Below are positions 36,614 to 47,137 of a DNA stretch of 64,000 bases, in pieces. This stretch comes from Rhizobium pisi (GTDB taxonomy: Bacteria > Pseudomonadota > Alphaproteobacteria > Rhizobiales > Rhizobiaceae): the NCBI RefSeq assembly GCF_003938655.1, contig NZ_RJJT01000005.1, positions 124,001 to 188,000 on the forward strand, written 5' to 3'. Both the position numbers and the translations under genes were made by a program. The notes under the pieces were generated by a model. That model saw nothing but the letters and a program-made list of their open reading frames with translations, did not search any database and was not told the origin of the DNA. Numbering within the stretch: the first letter of the stretch is position 1; each line of letters starts with the position of its first letter.

Positions 36614-36701
36614 GGTCAAAACTGCAGCGCAACTCCTGGCCGGCGGGCGGATCAATTAGAGCCATTGAGCGTTTTCCTCCGGAAACAATGGGAGATGCAT
36701 C

Positions 36702-37208
36702 ATGGTGAAGGACGAGCCCGCCGGCACAGAGAAGAGATACGACGACGCCGGCATCCCAATGGCAAATGGAGATGAGGCGGACATCAATCCCACTCTGCTG
36801 CGGCGTGAGGGGTTTGCAAGCGAAGCTGATTACCGAGCATATCTTGCCACGCTTGGCGCAGATGTCCCGCCCCCGAGCGAGGATTATGTCGAGGTGCTGT
36901 TCCCTGTTTCCGAGGATCATATGCTGGAAGCTCGGCTGCGGGAGTTGAGAGAGGAGCTCGAAAACCTCCGGGCTCGCCTTCACGTCATCAGGGAGCAGGC
37001 CACGACTGTGGTTGCGGAGAACGTCCGCTGGGCCGATGCGAGCGCCCACGCTCAGCTCGGCGACCAGCCATGGCTCAAGCTGGCAGGCGCGATGGCGGCG
37101 GCATTCGTCGTTGCGCGAGGCATCCGCCGGCTGCCTCTGGGGTCCGTGGCGACCACGGCGTTGCCCCTGGTCGCCGCCGCGCTGAACCGGAAGCTCGCCA
37201 GAGCGTAG
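36702..37208 (+). CDS. Hypothetical coiled-coil membrane protein
   Basis: A 168-residue protein with an acidic N-terminus, a coiled coil (about 75-105, [21 protein letters not shown]), then a C-terminal hydrophobic segment ([38 protein letters not shown]). The layout resembles YqjD/ElaB-like membrane-anchored ribosome or stress proteins, but I cannot place it in a family. It ends 176 bp before kup. Confidence 0.6.
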   Translation: MVKDEPAGTEKRYDDAGIPMANGDEADINPTLLRREGFASEADYRAYLATLGADVPPPSEDYVEVLFPVSEDHMLEARLRELREELENLRARLHVIREQATTVVAENVRWADASAHAQLGDQPWLKLAGAMAAAFVVARGIRRLPLGSVATTALPLVAAALNRKLARA

Positions 37209-37384
37209 GTCAAGCGGGTTTCGGGCGAGATCGCTATTTCTTGGATTTGGATGCGGAGTGGGCTAAGAGCCGCCTTAGGCCACGTCATCTGAATCCGGGT
37301 GACGATCGATTGGGCTCCGATACCGTTTCAAAACGCGATGGCCGCACCATATCCTTGGTCTGGACCAAAAGCCGAGGATGCCCG

Positions 37385-39283
37385 ATGACTGCGACAGCCC
37401 ATGACGCCAGCAGCCCAAATGGTTCGCGACAATTCGCGGGGCTGGTGCTCGGTGCGATCGGGGTCGTCTATGGTGACATCGGCACCAGCCCGCTCTACGC
37501 CTTTCGCGAAGCCCTTCGGCCCTTTGCCCATGATGGGGTGACCCCGCCCGAGGTCATCGGACTGATCTCGCTGATGATCTGGACGCTGACCATCATCGTC
37601 ACGTTCAAATACGTGCTTTTTCTCTTGAGGGCCGACAATGACGGCGAGGGCGGGACGCTGTCGCTGCTCGCCCTTCTGATGAAGAAGACGAAAACGCACG
37701 CGACGATCTTCTTCTTCGCAGGCATCATCGGTGCCGCGCTCTTTATCGGCGACGCGATGATCACGCCGGCGCTTTCGGTCCTTTCCGCGCTCGAAGGGCT
37801 GAAGCTGGTGACGCCTGTCTTCTCGCCTTATGTGCTGCCGATCGCGGTGGCGATCATGCTCGCCATATTCCTGATGCAGTCGGTCGGGACGGCCGCCGTT
37901 TCCAGGCTGTTCGGACCGATCACCCTCGTCTGGTTCGTGGTCATGGGCATAGCCGGCCTGCTGCACATCGCTGATGACTTCGCCATTCTCGCAGCCCTCA
38001 ATCCGTACTATGCGCTCGATTTCATCACCCATGCAGGCTTTGTCGGCCTCATCATTCTCGGCGCCGTGTTCCTGACCGTCACCGGTGCGGAGGCGCTCTA
38101 TGCCGATCTCGGACATTTCGGGCGCAGACCGATCCAGTTCGCCTGGTTCGCCGTGATCTTCCCGTCGCTCGCCCTCAACTATCTCGGCCAGGGCGCACTC
38201 GTCCTGAAGACCCCGGCCGCGGCCTCCGATCCATTCTTCCTGCTCTTCCCAGACTGGGCGCTGCTGCCGGCCGTGCTTCTGGCGACGGCCGCAACGATCA
38301 TCGCCAGCCAGGCTGTGATCACGGGAGCCTTCTCGCTCGCCCGCCAGGCCATCCATCTCGGGTTCCTGCCGCGGCTGGAGATTTGCTTCACATCAGCCTC
38401 GAATACCGGCCAGATCTATGTTCCCGCCGTCAACATGGTGCTGCTGATCGGCGTGCTCGCCCTGATCCTCTCCTTCGGCAGCTCGGAAGCGCTGGCAACG
38501 GCCTACGGGATCTCGGTTACCGGCGCGATGGTGGTCACAACAGTGCTGTCGTTTCAGTTCCTTCGCGCCATCTGGGGCTGGACGGTGCTCGCAGCCCTTG
38601 CCGTCCTGCTTCCGCTCTTCGTGCTGGAGAGCGTCTTCCTCGGCGCGAACCTCTTGAAGATCCATGACGGCGGCTATGTTCCGGTGCTGATCGCCGCAGC
38701 GCTGATCGCCATGATGTGGACGTGGAAGAAGGGAACGCTGCTCGTGCGCGAGAAGTCGGCGCGCAACGACATTCCGCTTGCCCAGTTCATCAGGTCGATC
38801 GAGCGGAAATCCGATCACAGCCCGGTCGACGTCCCGGGAACGGCGATCTTCCTCACGAGCGTTCCCGACATGACGCCGAACGTGCTCCTGCACAACATCA
38901 AGCACAACAGGGTCCTTCACGAGCGGAACGTCATCCTGAACATCCGGACAGCGTCGCGGCCCTATGTCCCGGAAGCGCAGCGGGTGACGATCGAGACGCT
39001 GTCGCCTCGCTTCAGCAAGATCCAGCTCAATTTCGGCTTCATGGAGGATCAGAACGTGTCGGCGGCCATGCCGCTCTGCCGGAAGGCGGGATTCCACTTC
39101 GAGATCATGTCGACCTCGTTCTATGTCGGGCGGCGCAAGCTCGTTGGCGATCCCAATACCGGCCTTCCCCATTGGCAGGACCAGCTCTTCATCGCCATGG
39201 CGAGTTTCGCCATCGATCCGTCCGACTATTTTCAGCTGCCGAGCAATCGCGTCGTCGAGCTTGGCGAGCAGATGGTGATCTGA
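37385..39283 (+). CDS. kup: Low-affinity potassium uptake permease
   Basis: Kup takes up K+ by K+/H+ symport across the inner membrane. The 632-residue protein starts with the family signature [17 protein letters not shown] (about residue 27), followed by about 12 hydrophobic helices and a C-terminal hydrophilic domain of about 190 residues ([46 protein letters not shown]), the usual Kup plan. The ATG at 37385 with GAGG upstream is chosen; a longer frame overlaps the preceding gene. Rhizobia carry several kup copies, so redundancy is likely. Confidence 0.96.
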   Translation: MTATAHDASSPNGSRQFAGLVLGAIGVVYGDIGTSPLYAFREALRPFAHDGVTPPEVIGLISLMIWTLTIIVTFKYVLFLLRADNDGEGGTLSLLALLMKKTKTHATIFFFAGIIGAALFIGDAMITPALSVLSALEGLKLVTPVFSPYVLPIAVAIMLAIFLMQSVGTAAVSRLFGPITLVWFVVMGIAGLLHIADDFAILAALNPYYALDFITHAGFVGLIILGAVFLTVTGAEALYADLGHFGRRPIQFAWFAVIFPSLALNYLGQGALVLKTPAAASDPFFLLFPDWALLPAVLLATAATIIASQAVITGAFSLARQAIHLGFLPRLEICFTSASNTGQIYVPAVNMVLLIGVLALILSFGSSEALATAYGISVTGAMVVTTVLSFQFLRAIWGWTVLAALAVLLPLFVLESVFLGANLLKIHDGGYVPVLIAAALIAMMWTWKKGTLLVREKSARNDIPLAQFIRSIERKSDHSPVDVPGTAIFLTSVPDMTPNVLLHNIKHNRVLHERNVILNIRTASRPYVPEAQRVTIETLSPRFSKIQLNFGFMEDQNVSAAMPLCRKAGFHFEIMSTSFYVGRRKLVGDPNTGLPHWQDQLFIAMASFAIDPSDYFQLPSNRVVELGEQMVI

Positions 39284-39387
39284 TCGACCTGGCTCAGCCG
39301 GAGGCGGTCATCTGCCGACGAATTGAACGGACGCCATCTTGTTGCCGAAGTGTGCGTGAAATCTTCCTGTCTTGAAAGGAGGAATGC

Positions 39388-39639
39388 ATGGCTGGATATG
39401 ATGACCGCTACGTCGAGATCACGACGCGTCTTCGCTCGGTACAGTCGTTCTGCGATTTCCTCACGCAGGGCGCAACCGTCCGCGTCGCCTTGTCGGACGG
39501 AGCGCCTTACACGGACGTGACATCGGTTCTTCTGGAACGGAACCGCCGCGAGGCGGAGGCGCTTGCCCGCACGCGCCGGCAGCTTTACCCGGAATTCGCG
39601 GACGAAGACGTGACGCCGCTGCTCTACAGCTGTCACTGA
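39388..39639 (+). CDS. Small hypothetical protein (83 aa)
   Basis: A soluble protein with a clear AGGAGG seven bases before its ATG. Residues RLRSVQSFCDFLTQGATVRVAL and SVLLERNRREAEALARTRRQLYPEF suggest an N-terminal alpha/beta core with a charged helical C-terminus. No known family. Its start lies 104 bp after kup, and the chemoreceptor gene ends convergently 52 bp downstream. Confidence 0.65.
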   Translation: MAGYDDRYVEITTRLRSVQSFCDFLTQGATVRVALSDGAPYTDVTSVLLERNRREAEALARTRRQLYPEFADEDVTPLLYSCH

Positions 39640-39691
39640 CGCAAAAGCGCGTCGCGACGATGAAGCCGCGAGGGCGCGCCCCAGAAGCTGC

Positions 39692-42199
39692 TTACGCCGC
39701 GCTGACGCGCCGAGACACGTCCTTTTCATCCAATTGGAACTGATCGATCAGTTGGAGGAGCGTTTTCGTCTCATCGGCGAGTTCCTTCGTCGCCGCACTC
39801 GTTTCCTCGACCATGGCCGCATTCTGCTGCGTCATCTGGTCCATCCGGTTGACCGACGTGTTTACTTCGTTGAGCGCGTTGTACTGCTCCCGGCTCGAGC
39901 GGGCGATGACGTCCATTTGCTCGGATGCGGTGACCACTTTCGCGGAAATATTTTCGAGGACTTCGCTCGTCTCGCGGACGACGCGCGCGCCGTTGGTAAT
40001 CTCCGCCCGCGAGCGCCCGATAAGCTGCTTGATCTTCTGGCCGGCCTCCGCCGAGCGCTGGGCGAGATCGCGAACTTCCTGGGCGACGACCGCAAAACCT
40101 TTTCCGGCCTCGCCGGCGCGGGCCGCTTCGATGCCGGCGTTGAGCGCAAGCAAGTTCGTCTGGAACGCGATCTCGTCGATGACGTCGATGATGTGCACGA
40201 TCTCGTCCGAGGCCGCTTCGATTTTGCCCATCGCGTCGATGGCGCTGGCGACGACCGCCGACGAGGCATCGGCGGTCTGCTTGGTGTCGGTGATGATCTC
40301 TCGGGCATCGTCGGCGCATGCTGCGGACGAGCGGACGGTGGTGGTGATTTCCTCGATGGCTGCAGCGATCTCCTCGAGCGCGACGGCCTGCTGCTCGGTG
40401 CGCTTTGCAAGGTTGCTGGCAGAAAGATCCATCTGGCCGGCATTGCCTTCGATCATCCGGGTGTTGGTGCGGATCTGGTCGATCGTTTCCTGGAGGCGAA
40501 GCAGCGACGAGTTGAAATCGTTGCGCAGTTGCTCCAGCCGGCCGAAGAAGGGCGTTGCGATCGTCTGTGAAATATCGCCCCGTGCCAGGCGGCCGAGACC
40601 CTGCGCCAGCGCGGTGACCGCGAAATCGATCTGCTGTTCGACCGCGCGCTTTTCCTCGTCGTTGCGGTGTCTTTCCTCTTCGGCTCTCGTTCGCTCGATC
40701 TCGCTGCGTTCCTCGATCTCGACCTTGGCGATGGCATTGTTCTTGAAGATCCCCAGAGCGCGGGCCATGTCACCGATTTCATCGGCCCTGTATTCGCCGA
40801 CGATCGATGTTTCGAGTTTGCCGTCGGCAAGCCGCCGCATGGCCGAGGTGATCTGGTTGATCGGACCCTTGAGCGTCACGGTCAGCCCGACGCCTGCGAG
40901 GATGGCGATCACCACGCCGAGGATCGTCGTTCCCATGGACATGGAATTGGCGTTGTCGCGCTCCTCGGCGGCGTTCTGCCGCTGCATTTCGGCAAAAGCC
41001 GTCAGCTGAGACCACATGCGGTCGACATCGGCGGCGGCGGCGCGGAATTCGCCCTGGCGCTGCGCGCTAATGCGCACGAGGTCGGTGGCGGATTTCTGCA
41101 TCTTGTCCAGCGCCGGCAGAAGCTTCGCCTTGAGGTTGTCGAACTGCGCAACGCCGCCTGCATTTGAGATCAGCACGTCCAGGCCTTTCCGCATAGCGGT
41201 GATTTCCTGGGAAAGCCGCTGCAGATTGGCGTCTGTCGGCGCGAGCGTCAGTTTCGCCAAGACGATCTGGATCACATAAGCCGAGGTCGTGAGTTTCTGC
41301 CCGTCCCTCTGACCGGTTTTGGCGCGCTCGACCGATTTGGCTGTCTCGGCCGCCTTATCCGTAACCGCCTTCACCCGCCGCGTGGCGACCGCCTGCAATT
41401 CGGGCAATCTGCCGACGATCCGGCCGGTGACGTCGCGCAGGCCGGCTGCGCGTTCCTCGTTCTGATCGGCAGCTTCGACAAACGGCTTCAAGGCCACAAC
41501 GGCATCGTCGATCACCTTCTTGGCCTCCGGCGCTTCACCGGCAAGCGCCATGGCGAGGATGCGTTGCTGCCGGGTGAGTTCCTCGATGTCTGGGCCGGCG
41601 ATAGGGCCGGCGGCCTGAGCCTTGTCGTTTAACGATTGCGCGAAGGATGAAAAGTCCGAAATGCGTTGCGCATCGCCGAGCGTATTGCGGGCTTCATCCT
41701 CCTGCATGTCGGCCGCGCGCTGGAGAACCTTGGCGCCTTCGACAATATCCGTCTGCGAGGAGACGACGGCGCTCTGTGCTTTCTGGAGATCGGCAAGCAG
41801 CGCGGTCCGGCTCTCCTGAAGCTGCCAAAGCGAGTCCATGCGGGTGGAAATTCCGTCGATGGAAGACAGCGTCTGCTCCAGTTCCTGCTGGCCGCTGAGA
41901 TCGGAAACGAGCCTGTCGAGGTCGGATTTCAGAAGGCTGCGCTGATCGGCAAGCTTTTGAGTGACGATATCCCGGTTTTCCTGCGTGGCATTGGCGAGGA
42001 ACTCGGCCATCGCAGCCGACAGATCGCGAAAGCCGCTGAGCGACTGCAGGACGGAATTGGAAATATCCATCCGCCCCTGAAGCAGGCTCGATGCATAAAA
42101 ACCGGTCGCCCCGACGGCCATGATGCTCAAGACGAACGGAACGATGAACACCATCACCTGCGTCTGGATGCGAACCCGCGACAACAGCTTTCCCAACAT
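39692..42199 (-). CDS. Methyl-accepting chemotaxis protein
   Basis: An 835-residue membrane chemoreceptor. A first membrane helix (about 16-38) and a second (about 420-442, TTILGVVIAILAGVGLTVTL) enclose a long helical periplasmic sensor of about 380 residues, larger than a simple four-helix bundle and compatible with a helical bimodular (HBM-like) sensor. A HAMP domain and the signalling hairpin with the conserved tip DEIAFQTNLLALNAGIEAAR follow. The C-terminus (LDEKDVSRRVSAA) lacks a CheR-binding pentapeptide. The ATG at 42199 follows GGAGGGG. The ligand is unknown. Confidence 0.92.
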   Translation of the reverse strand: MLGKLLSRVRIQTQVMVFIVPFVLSIMAVGATGFYASSLLQGRMDISNSVLQSLSGFRDLSAAMAEFLANATQENRDIVTQKLADQRSLLKSDLDRLVSDLSGQQELEQTLSSIDGISTRMDSLWQLQESRTALLADLQKAQSAVVSSQTDIVEGAKVLQRAADMQEDEARNTLGDAQRISDFSSFAQSLNDKAQAAGPIAGPDIEELTRQQRILAMALAGEAPEAKKVIDDAVVALKPFVEAADQNEERAAGLRDVTGRIVGRLPELQAVATRRVKAVTDKAAETAKSVERAKTGQRDGQKLTTSAYVIQIVLAKLTLAPTDANLQRLSQEITAMRKGLDVLISNAGGVAQFDNLKAKLLPALDKMQKSATDLVRISAQRQGEFRAAAADVDRMWSQLTAFAEMQRQNAAEERDNANSMSMGTTILGVVIAILAGVGLTVTLKGPINQITSAMRRLADGKLETSIVGEYRADEIGDMARALGIFKNNAIAKVEIEERSEIERTRAEEERHRNDEEKRAVEQQIDFAVTALAQGLGRLARGDISQTIATPFFGRLEQLRNDFNSSLLRLQETIDQIRTNTRMIEGNAGQMDLSASNLAKRTEQQAVALEEIAAAIEEITTTVRSSAACADDAREIITDTKQTADASSAVVASAIDAMGKIEAASDEIVHIIDVIDEIAFQTNLLALNAGIEAARAGEAGKGFAVVAQEVRDLAQRSAEAGQKIKQLIGRSRAEITNGARVVRETSEVLENISAKVVTASEQMDVIARSSREQYNALNEVNTSVNRMDQMTQQNAAMVEETSAATKELADETKTLLQLIDQFQLDEKDVSRRVSAA

Positions 42200-42285
42200 G
42201 AGCCCCTCCTCTCCTGCGCCCCTCAAACACACAAAGCGTCAATGGAATGTATGTTTCATAATACATGATTCGTGAAATATTCGTT

Positions 42286-43095
42286 TCAAATGTCGTCGTC
42301 AGGGCGTTGGACGTCGTTTTTCACTGCGGCTTTCAGGGGCAGGCTGTCCGCAGCGGAAAATCCAGCGAAGCCGATTTCCGCAAGGAGAGGGAGATGGTCC
42401 GAGGCGACCCTCGTCAGCCGGGTTTCGAGCACCGCCGCTCTGTAGACGACGAGATCGCCGGTGACGAAGATGTGGTCGAGGCGCATCAGCGGGTAGCGCG
42501 AGGGAAAGGTCGCTCTCGGCGCACCCGGGCCGGCGAGCTGGGCATCTTTCAGTGACCGCGCGGCGAGCCGATAGGTCGCGGAAGCGGGAATGGCGTTGAG
42601 ATCGCCACAGAGAACGGTTGGCAGGGAGGTTTGGCCCGTGCCGTGCAGCCAGCCGGGATTGAGCAGCGTCGTCATCTGCCGGATGCGCTCGCGCCCGCGA
42701 AGGCCGAGGTGGGTGTTGACGACGAGCAGCTTCCGGTCGCCGACGGTTATTTCGACGGAAAGCGCGCCCCGGGTCTCGCCGATGGAGGGCAGGGGGCCCG
42801 ATTTGACCGCACCGGTCGGCAGCGCCGTGATGATCGCATCGCCGTATTTCTCCTCGGCCACCGACAGCGCCGGATGGAAATGCGCCTGCATCTTCAGAAG
42901 CGAGGCGATGACATGCGCCTGGTCGATACCATCGGTCCTGCGCCTGCCGACGTCGACCTCCTGAAGTGCGATGATATCGGCCTCCGTCTCGGCGATGACG
43001 GCGGCAATACGGCCAGGATCGAGCTTCCGGTCGCTGCCGATGCAGCTATGGACGTTGTAGGTCAGGAGTTTGATCGGTCTGTCCGGCATGGCCAT
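42286..43095 (-). CDS. Endonuclease/exonuclease/phosphatase-family protein (YbhP-like)
   Basis: A 269-residue EEP-fold hydrolase with the motifs TYNVHSC, ALQEVD (Glu), NTHLG, CGDLNAIP (Asp/Asn) and a terminal SDHLPL (His). The fold covers nucleases, sphingomyelinases and inositol phosphatases; the adjacent phospholipase D and YbhN-like genes recall the E. coli ybhP-ybhN-clsB set, suggesting a lipid or phosphate-ester role. ATG 43095 is chosen at MAMPDRP; no ribosome site is obvious. Confidence 0.85.
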   Translation of the reverse strand: MAMPDRPIKLLTYNVHSCIGSDRKLDPGRIAAVIAETEADIIALQEVDVGRRRTDGIDQAHVIASLLKMQAHFHPALSVAEEKYGDAIITALPTGAVKSGPLPSIGETRGALSVEITVGDRKLLVVNTHLGLRGRERIRQMTTLLNPGWLHGTGQTSLPTVLCGDLNAIPASATYRLAARSLKDAQLAGPGAPRATFPSRYPLMRLDHIFVTGDLVVYRAAVLETRLTRVASDHLPLLAEIGFAGFSAADSLPLKAAVKNDVQRPDDDI

Positions 43096-43195
43096 CACAT
43101 GGGAGGGGTGGGAGAAGCGCTTTCCCCGGAACACCGAACTCGTTCGATCGTTCCCGAAGAGCGCGCCGCAGCGGCGGCGCTTTCGAGGATGATCG

Positions 43196-44155
43196 ATGCG
43201 TTGGAAAAGCATAATCTGGAATGGACTGTTCGTTGCCGCCCTTTGTCTTGCCGGCTTTCTGCTCTACCGGATCTTTCAACAGTATAGCCTGGACGACATC
43301 GCCCGATCGGTTCACAGCATCCCGTTTTCGACCTTCTGCGCAGGGCTTCTCTTCGCGGCGGCATCCTATCTTTGCCTGAGTTGTTTCGATCTGCTGGCGA
43401 TCTGTTCGCTCGGCAAATCCTTGCCCTACCGGAAGATCCTGCTGGCCTCCTTCGTCAGCCTTTCGCTTGGCCACAATATCGGCTTTGCCGGATTGAGCAG
43501 CGGCGCCTTCCGCTATCGTTACTATTCCCGCTGGGGACTTACGGCCGAGGATGTGGCAAAGATCATCCTCTTCTGCGGCGTTACGGTGGGGCTGGGGCTG
43601 ACCACACTGGGCGCCCTTGCCCTGATCGTCAATCCCGATGATGCCGCGCGTTTGCTGCGCATCGATCCGGCGGGCGCCCGCCTGTTCGGCCTGCTGGCGC
43701 TTGCCGTGCCGGCCGCCTACGCAGGGCTCGCGTTTTTCGTCCGCGGCAGGCTGCGTCTGTGGCGCTGGTCGTTTCAGCTGCCGAAAATTTCGATTGCGCT
43801 CGCCCAGGTGGGCGTCGGGACGATCAATTTCATGTTCGTTTCTGCGTGCCTGCACCAGATGCTTGCGGCCTTCGGCGATGTGGCCTTCTTCAGGTCGGTG
43901 ACGGCCTATGTGCTTGCCAATTCCGCGATCCTCGCAACGCATGTTCCGGGTGGCCTCGGCGTGCTGGAGGCGACCGTGTCCTATGCCGTGCCGAAGGAGG
44001 CGTCGATCGGTGCGCTGATCGCCTTCCGCTGCGCCTATTTCTTCATTCCGCTGGCACTCGGCTCAGTCCTTCTCTTCATCAGCGAGATCGTCTTCCGACG
44101 CTCACGCGGGGCGGGCGAAGAGGCGGACGAGCGCGCCGAGGCCCAGTCGGTGTAG
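43196..44155 (+). CDS. YbhN/LPG-synthase-domain membrane protein
   Basis: The 319-residue protein has about eight hydrophobic helices with the conserved loops YLCLSCFDLLAI, LGHNIGFAGLSSGAFRYRYY and ATHVPGGLGVLEATVSYAVP that define the UPF0104/lysylphosphatidylglycerol synthase transmembrane domain. It lacks the catalytic aminoacyl-transfer domain, so it is a YbhN-type flippase-like or helper protein. It is divergent from the EEP hydrolase and its 3' end overlaps the convergent PLD gene by 54 bp. Confidence 0.85.
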   Translation: MRWKSIIWNGLFVAALCLAGFLLYRIFQQYSLDDIARSVHSIPFSTFCAGLLFAAASYLCLSCFDLLAICSLGKSLPYRKILLASFVSLSLGHNIGFAGLSSGAFRYRYYSRWGLTAEDVAKIILFCGVTVGLGLTTLGALALIVNPDDAARLLRIDPAGARLFGLLALAVPAAYAGLAFFVRGRLRLWRWSFQLPKISIALAQVGVGTINFMFVSACLHQMLAAFGDVAFFRSVTAYVLANSAILATHVPGGLGVLEATVSYAVPKEASIGALIAFRCAYFFIPLALGSVLLFISEIVFRRSRGAGEEADERAEAQSV

Positions 44156-45625
44156 AGGCAGGAAAGGCCGAGCCGGGTCGAAGATTGCGGTGCCCGCGAC
44201 CGGCGAGACGCTGCCGGAAAGCGCGACGGAAAATTCCCTGAGGCCGCGCGCTCCTTCGTTCAGCGTGTCGATCGTCCCGATCATCGAGCCGCTTTGCACG
44301 CAGGCCGCGGCAAAGCTCTCCACTGACGTTCCGAGATATTCGGAAAGCAGGCGGCTGCGCAGCTCCGCGATTGCGCGGTGATGCTCGCCATTTTCGGCCT
44401 CGAACAGGATATCGCATTCCGAATCAAGCCCTTCCGAGCGATTGTTGAGATTGGAAGAGCCGACGCGGACGAGCTCGTCGTCGGCGATCATCAGCTTGGA
44501 ATGGATGAGCACTTCGACCTCGCTGCTCTTTCCATGTGCCGGCGGCCCGGGCACCACCCGCCCGGGCACGACGGGATAGTAGACCCGCAGGCGGTTGGCG
44601 CGATCGGCGCGTTTGAGGCGGCGGATGATACGGTCGCGATTGCCGCCCATGAGGAGCTTTTCGATCAGCCCGTGAGCGCTGCGCGTGCAGATGATGACGA
44701 CCTCGGGCCCGTCCTTTTCCTGCAGCCGCGCGGCAATGGCGTCGGCGACGCGGAAGGAGGCGAGATATTGCGCCTCGATGTAGAGCTTGCGACGGGCCCG
44801 GGAGATGATGTTCAAAGTCGAGGCGATGCCGTCGCTGACGCCGATGCGCAAGGTGGTCGATGGCTCTGTCAGGACGAAGCTGACGGGGACTTCGCGCAGC
44901 GAAATGGAGAGATCGTCCGGCCAGGCGAAGGGCAGGCTTTCAGGCAGTGGCCCATGGCTTTCGCCGGTGGCGTCTTCCCAGCGTCGCCTGGCGATATCGC
45001 CGATCAGCCGGGCCGCCTCGCCGGTGACCATCGCCTGAACGTCGTGCAGCGGATCGTAGGATACGCCCTCTGGGTCTCGCCGCAGCTTTTCCTCGGCGCG
45101 ATGGCGCCGCGTGTCCCATCGCCGCGAGGTCAGGTCCATGCCGCCGATGAAGGCGACGGCATCGTCGATGCAGACGAGTTTCTGGTGATGGCAGCCGCGC
45201 AGGGCGCCCTGGAGATCGAAACGCAGATCGATCCTGGCGTTTTTAGGGAAATTCTTCTTGCGAAGCACCTGCAGGGACTTTTCCGAATAGATCGGCCCGA
45301 GCGCCCAGATGAGGATGCGAATGTCGAGCGCGGGATTTTCCGCCGCCAGGCCATGCAGCAGGTCGGCCAATGTTTCGTCGGATTTACCAGGTTCCAGCAG
45401 GATGTCGGGATTGAAATCCCACCCGACGATCCAGACCGTACGCCGCGCCTGCCGAAGCGTCCGCGCCATCTCGGCGAAATACCGGTTGCCGTTGATCAGG
45501 AAGGCGGCTCTTTCCGCGCGTCCCTGAAGGCGTAACGCCGCATTTTCTTGTTTTTCGCCGCCCGGACGTTGCGCTTTTGTTCGCGTCAGGTAGGGTTGAT
45601 TGGATATGGTTTCGAATGTGGTCAT
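44102..45625 (-). CDS. Phospholipase D / cardiolipin-synthase-like enzyme (ClsB-like)
   Basis: The 507-residue enzyme has two HKD motifs: CHHQKLVCIDDAVAFIGGMD (first, HxKxxxxD) and IHSKLMIADDELVRVGSSNL (second). It lacks an N-terminal membrane anchor, as in ClsB. It probably condenses phosphatidylglycerol or phosphatidylethanolamine to cardiolipin, or hydrolyses phospholipid. The ATG at 45625 has GAGG six bases upstream; a longer frame to 45703 is not needed. Together with the YbhN- and YbhP-like genes it forms the E. coli-type trio, here on mixed strands. Confidence 0.88.
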   Translation of the reverse strand: MTTFETISNQPYLTRTKAQRPGGEKQENAALRLQGRAERAAFLINGNRYFAEMARTLRQARRTVWIVGWDFNPDILLEPGKSDETLADLLHGLAAENPALDIRILIWALGPIYSEKSLQVLRKKNFPKNARIDLRFDLQGALRGCHHQKLVCIDDAVAFIGGMDLTSRRWDTRRHRAEEKLRRDPEGVSYDPLHDVQAMVTGEAARLIGDIARRRWEDATGESHGPLPESLPFAWPDDLSISLREVPVSFVLTEPSTTLRIGVSDGIASTLNIISRARRKLYIEAQYLASFRVADAIAARLQEKDGPEVVIICTRSAHGLIEKLLMGGNRDRIIRRLKRADRANRLRVYYPVVPGRVVPGPPAHGKSSEVEVLIHSKLMIADDELVRVGSSNLNNRSEGLDSECDILFEAENGEHHRAIAELRSRLLSEYLGTSVESFAAACVQSGSMIGTIDTLNEGARGLREFSVALSGSVSPVAGTAIFDPARPFLPLHRLGLGALVRLFARPA

Positions 45626-45713
45626 GTTTGCCTCGGCCGTTTGACTGAAAGCAAACGCCTGAAATTTAACGGGGTTCCCGGGCGGCCTGATCAGAGAGGA
45701 CATGGGAAGAGCA

Positions 45714-46964
45714 ATGTCGCAACGAACAGGCAGCGCCGATCTTCCCCTTCACGGGGGACGCGTGCCGCATTGGCTCGGCGACCGGATGACCCGGCTCGGG
45801 ACGCTGATCACCGAGGCGATCGTCCATCATTACGGCCGTGACGAATTCCTGCGCCGGCTCGCGCACCCTTTCTGGTTCCAGTCCTTCGGCGCTGTCATGG
45901 GCATGGACTGGCATTCCTCCGGCATTACAACAAGCGTTCTCGGTGCGCTGAAACGCGGTCTGAAGCCGCGCGCGGGCGAACTCGGCCTGCATGTCTGCGG
46001 CGGCCGCGGCGCGCATTCGCGCAAGACCCCGCAGGAGCTTGTCTCCATCGGCGAGCGCGTCGGTCTGAACGGGGAGGGGCTGGCGACGACGAGCCGTCTC
46101 ATCGCCAAGGTCGATAGCGCCGCCCTTCAGGACGGCTTCGATCTGTATCTTCACGGTTTCATCGTCGCCGATGACGGCCATTGGGTGGTCGTGCAGCAAG
46201 GCATGAACGGCGACAGGCGGCAGGCGCGGCGCTATCACTGGCTGTCGGAGGGGCTGGAGAGCTTCGTCGACTCGCCGCATGCGGCGATCGAAGGACGCAA
46301 CCAGGGCGAAATCGTCAATCTCGCCGACCGGCGCGCCGAGCGCTCGCGGCGCGGCCAGCTCGATCTCTTGGCAACGCTTGGCCCCGACCGGATCATCCGC
46401 GAGGCCGCAGCATTGCTGCGCGCCGAAGAGCCGGCGCCCGAGCCCGCCGAACAGCCGATGCTGCCACATCTCATCATGCCCGCCCATCACGACGTGCGCG
46501 AAAGCGATGTCAACATGCGGCGCCTGCATGGAAATCTGGCCGCCGCCGCCGATCGCGGTCCGGCGGATTTCCAGGAGCTGCTGCTCGTTCCCGGTGTCGG
46601 CGCCCGCACGGTGAAGGCACTGGCGATGGTGGCGGAAGTCGTGCATGGCGCGCCTTGCCGCTTTTCCGACCCGGCGCGCTTCTCGATCGCTCATGGCGGC
46701 AAGGACCGCCATCCCTTTCCGGTGCCGCTCAAGGTCTATGACGAGACGATCGGCGTGATGAAATCGGCGGTGTTGAAGGGGAGGCTCGGACGGGACGAGG
46801 AGTTGCAGGCGCTGAAGCGCCTCGACCAGCAGTCCCGCCGGATGGAGCGCTACGTGACCGGTCCCGACCTCAAGGAAATCATCGCCGGCGAATTCCGCCA
46901 ATCCGCCGATCTCGGCGGCCGCAGCGTCTTCGGCTGGGAGCCGCCGCCGGTGGATGAGGGCTAG
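45714..46964 (+). CDS. DUF763-family protein with helix-hairpin-helix
   Basis: The protein is 416 residues with two DUF763 hallmarks: an N-terminal domain (LPLHGGRVPHWLGDRM; FGAVMGMDWHSSGITTSVLGALKRG) and a central helix-hairpin-helix, LLLVPGVGARTVKALA, that suggests DNA contact. Family members are of unknown function. ATG 45714 gives the family-typical MSQRTGSADLPL; an ATG at 45702 with a too-close ribosome site is the alternative. It is divergent from the PLD gene across 88 bp. Confidence 0.85.
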   Translation: MSQRTGSADLPLHGGRVPHWLGDRMTRLGTLITEAIVHHYGRDEFLRRLAHPFWFQSFGAVMGMDWHSSGITTSVLGALKRGLKPRAGELGLHVCGGRGAHSRKTPQELVSIGERVGLNGEGLATTSRLIAKVDSAALQDGFDLYLHGFIVADDGHWVVVQQGMNGDRRQARRYHWLSEGLESFVDSPHAAIEGRNQGEIVNLADRRAERSRRGQLDLLATLGPDRIIREAAALLRAEEPAPEPAEQPMLPHLIMPAHHDVRESDVNMRRLHGNLAAAADRGPADFQELLLVPGVGARTVKALAMVAEVVHGAPCRFSDPARFSIAHGGKDRHPFPVPLKVYDETIGVMKSAVLKGRLGRDEELQALKRLDQQSRRMERYVTGPDLKEIIAGEFRQSADLGGRSVFGWEPPPVDEG

Positions 46965-47137
46965 GATTCATCGATCATTGACGTGATCTGTCGACGAATG
47001 CTCGCCAGCCTCGCTTCCTCCCGCGGGCGGGCCATCAGATCATATAGAAGGGCCGCTAGTGACTACGTCACTATCCCTGTCACGTTAGCTTCCGTCCGGG
47101 CGGTGACACGAAGCTAAAGATAAGCAGCGCTTTAGCT
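46965..47137. other. Convergent intergenic region with two hairpins
   Basis: Two perfect inverted repeats lie between convergent genes: AGTGAC/GTCACT at 47058-47072 and TTAGCTTC/GAAGCTAA at 47085-47117. The second could act as a bidirectional terminator, though no long T-run follows on either strand. Confidence 0.45.

Noticed and set aside
37070..37384. N-terminal extension of kup
   Set aside because: It overlaps the preceding gene and does not match the Kup start; ATG 37385 does.
46965..47137. Strong rho-independent terminator between convergent genes
   Set aside because: Two hairpins exist but neither is followed by a run of T on either strand; kept only as possible.
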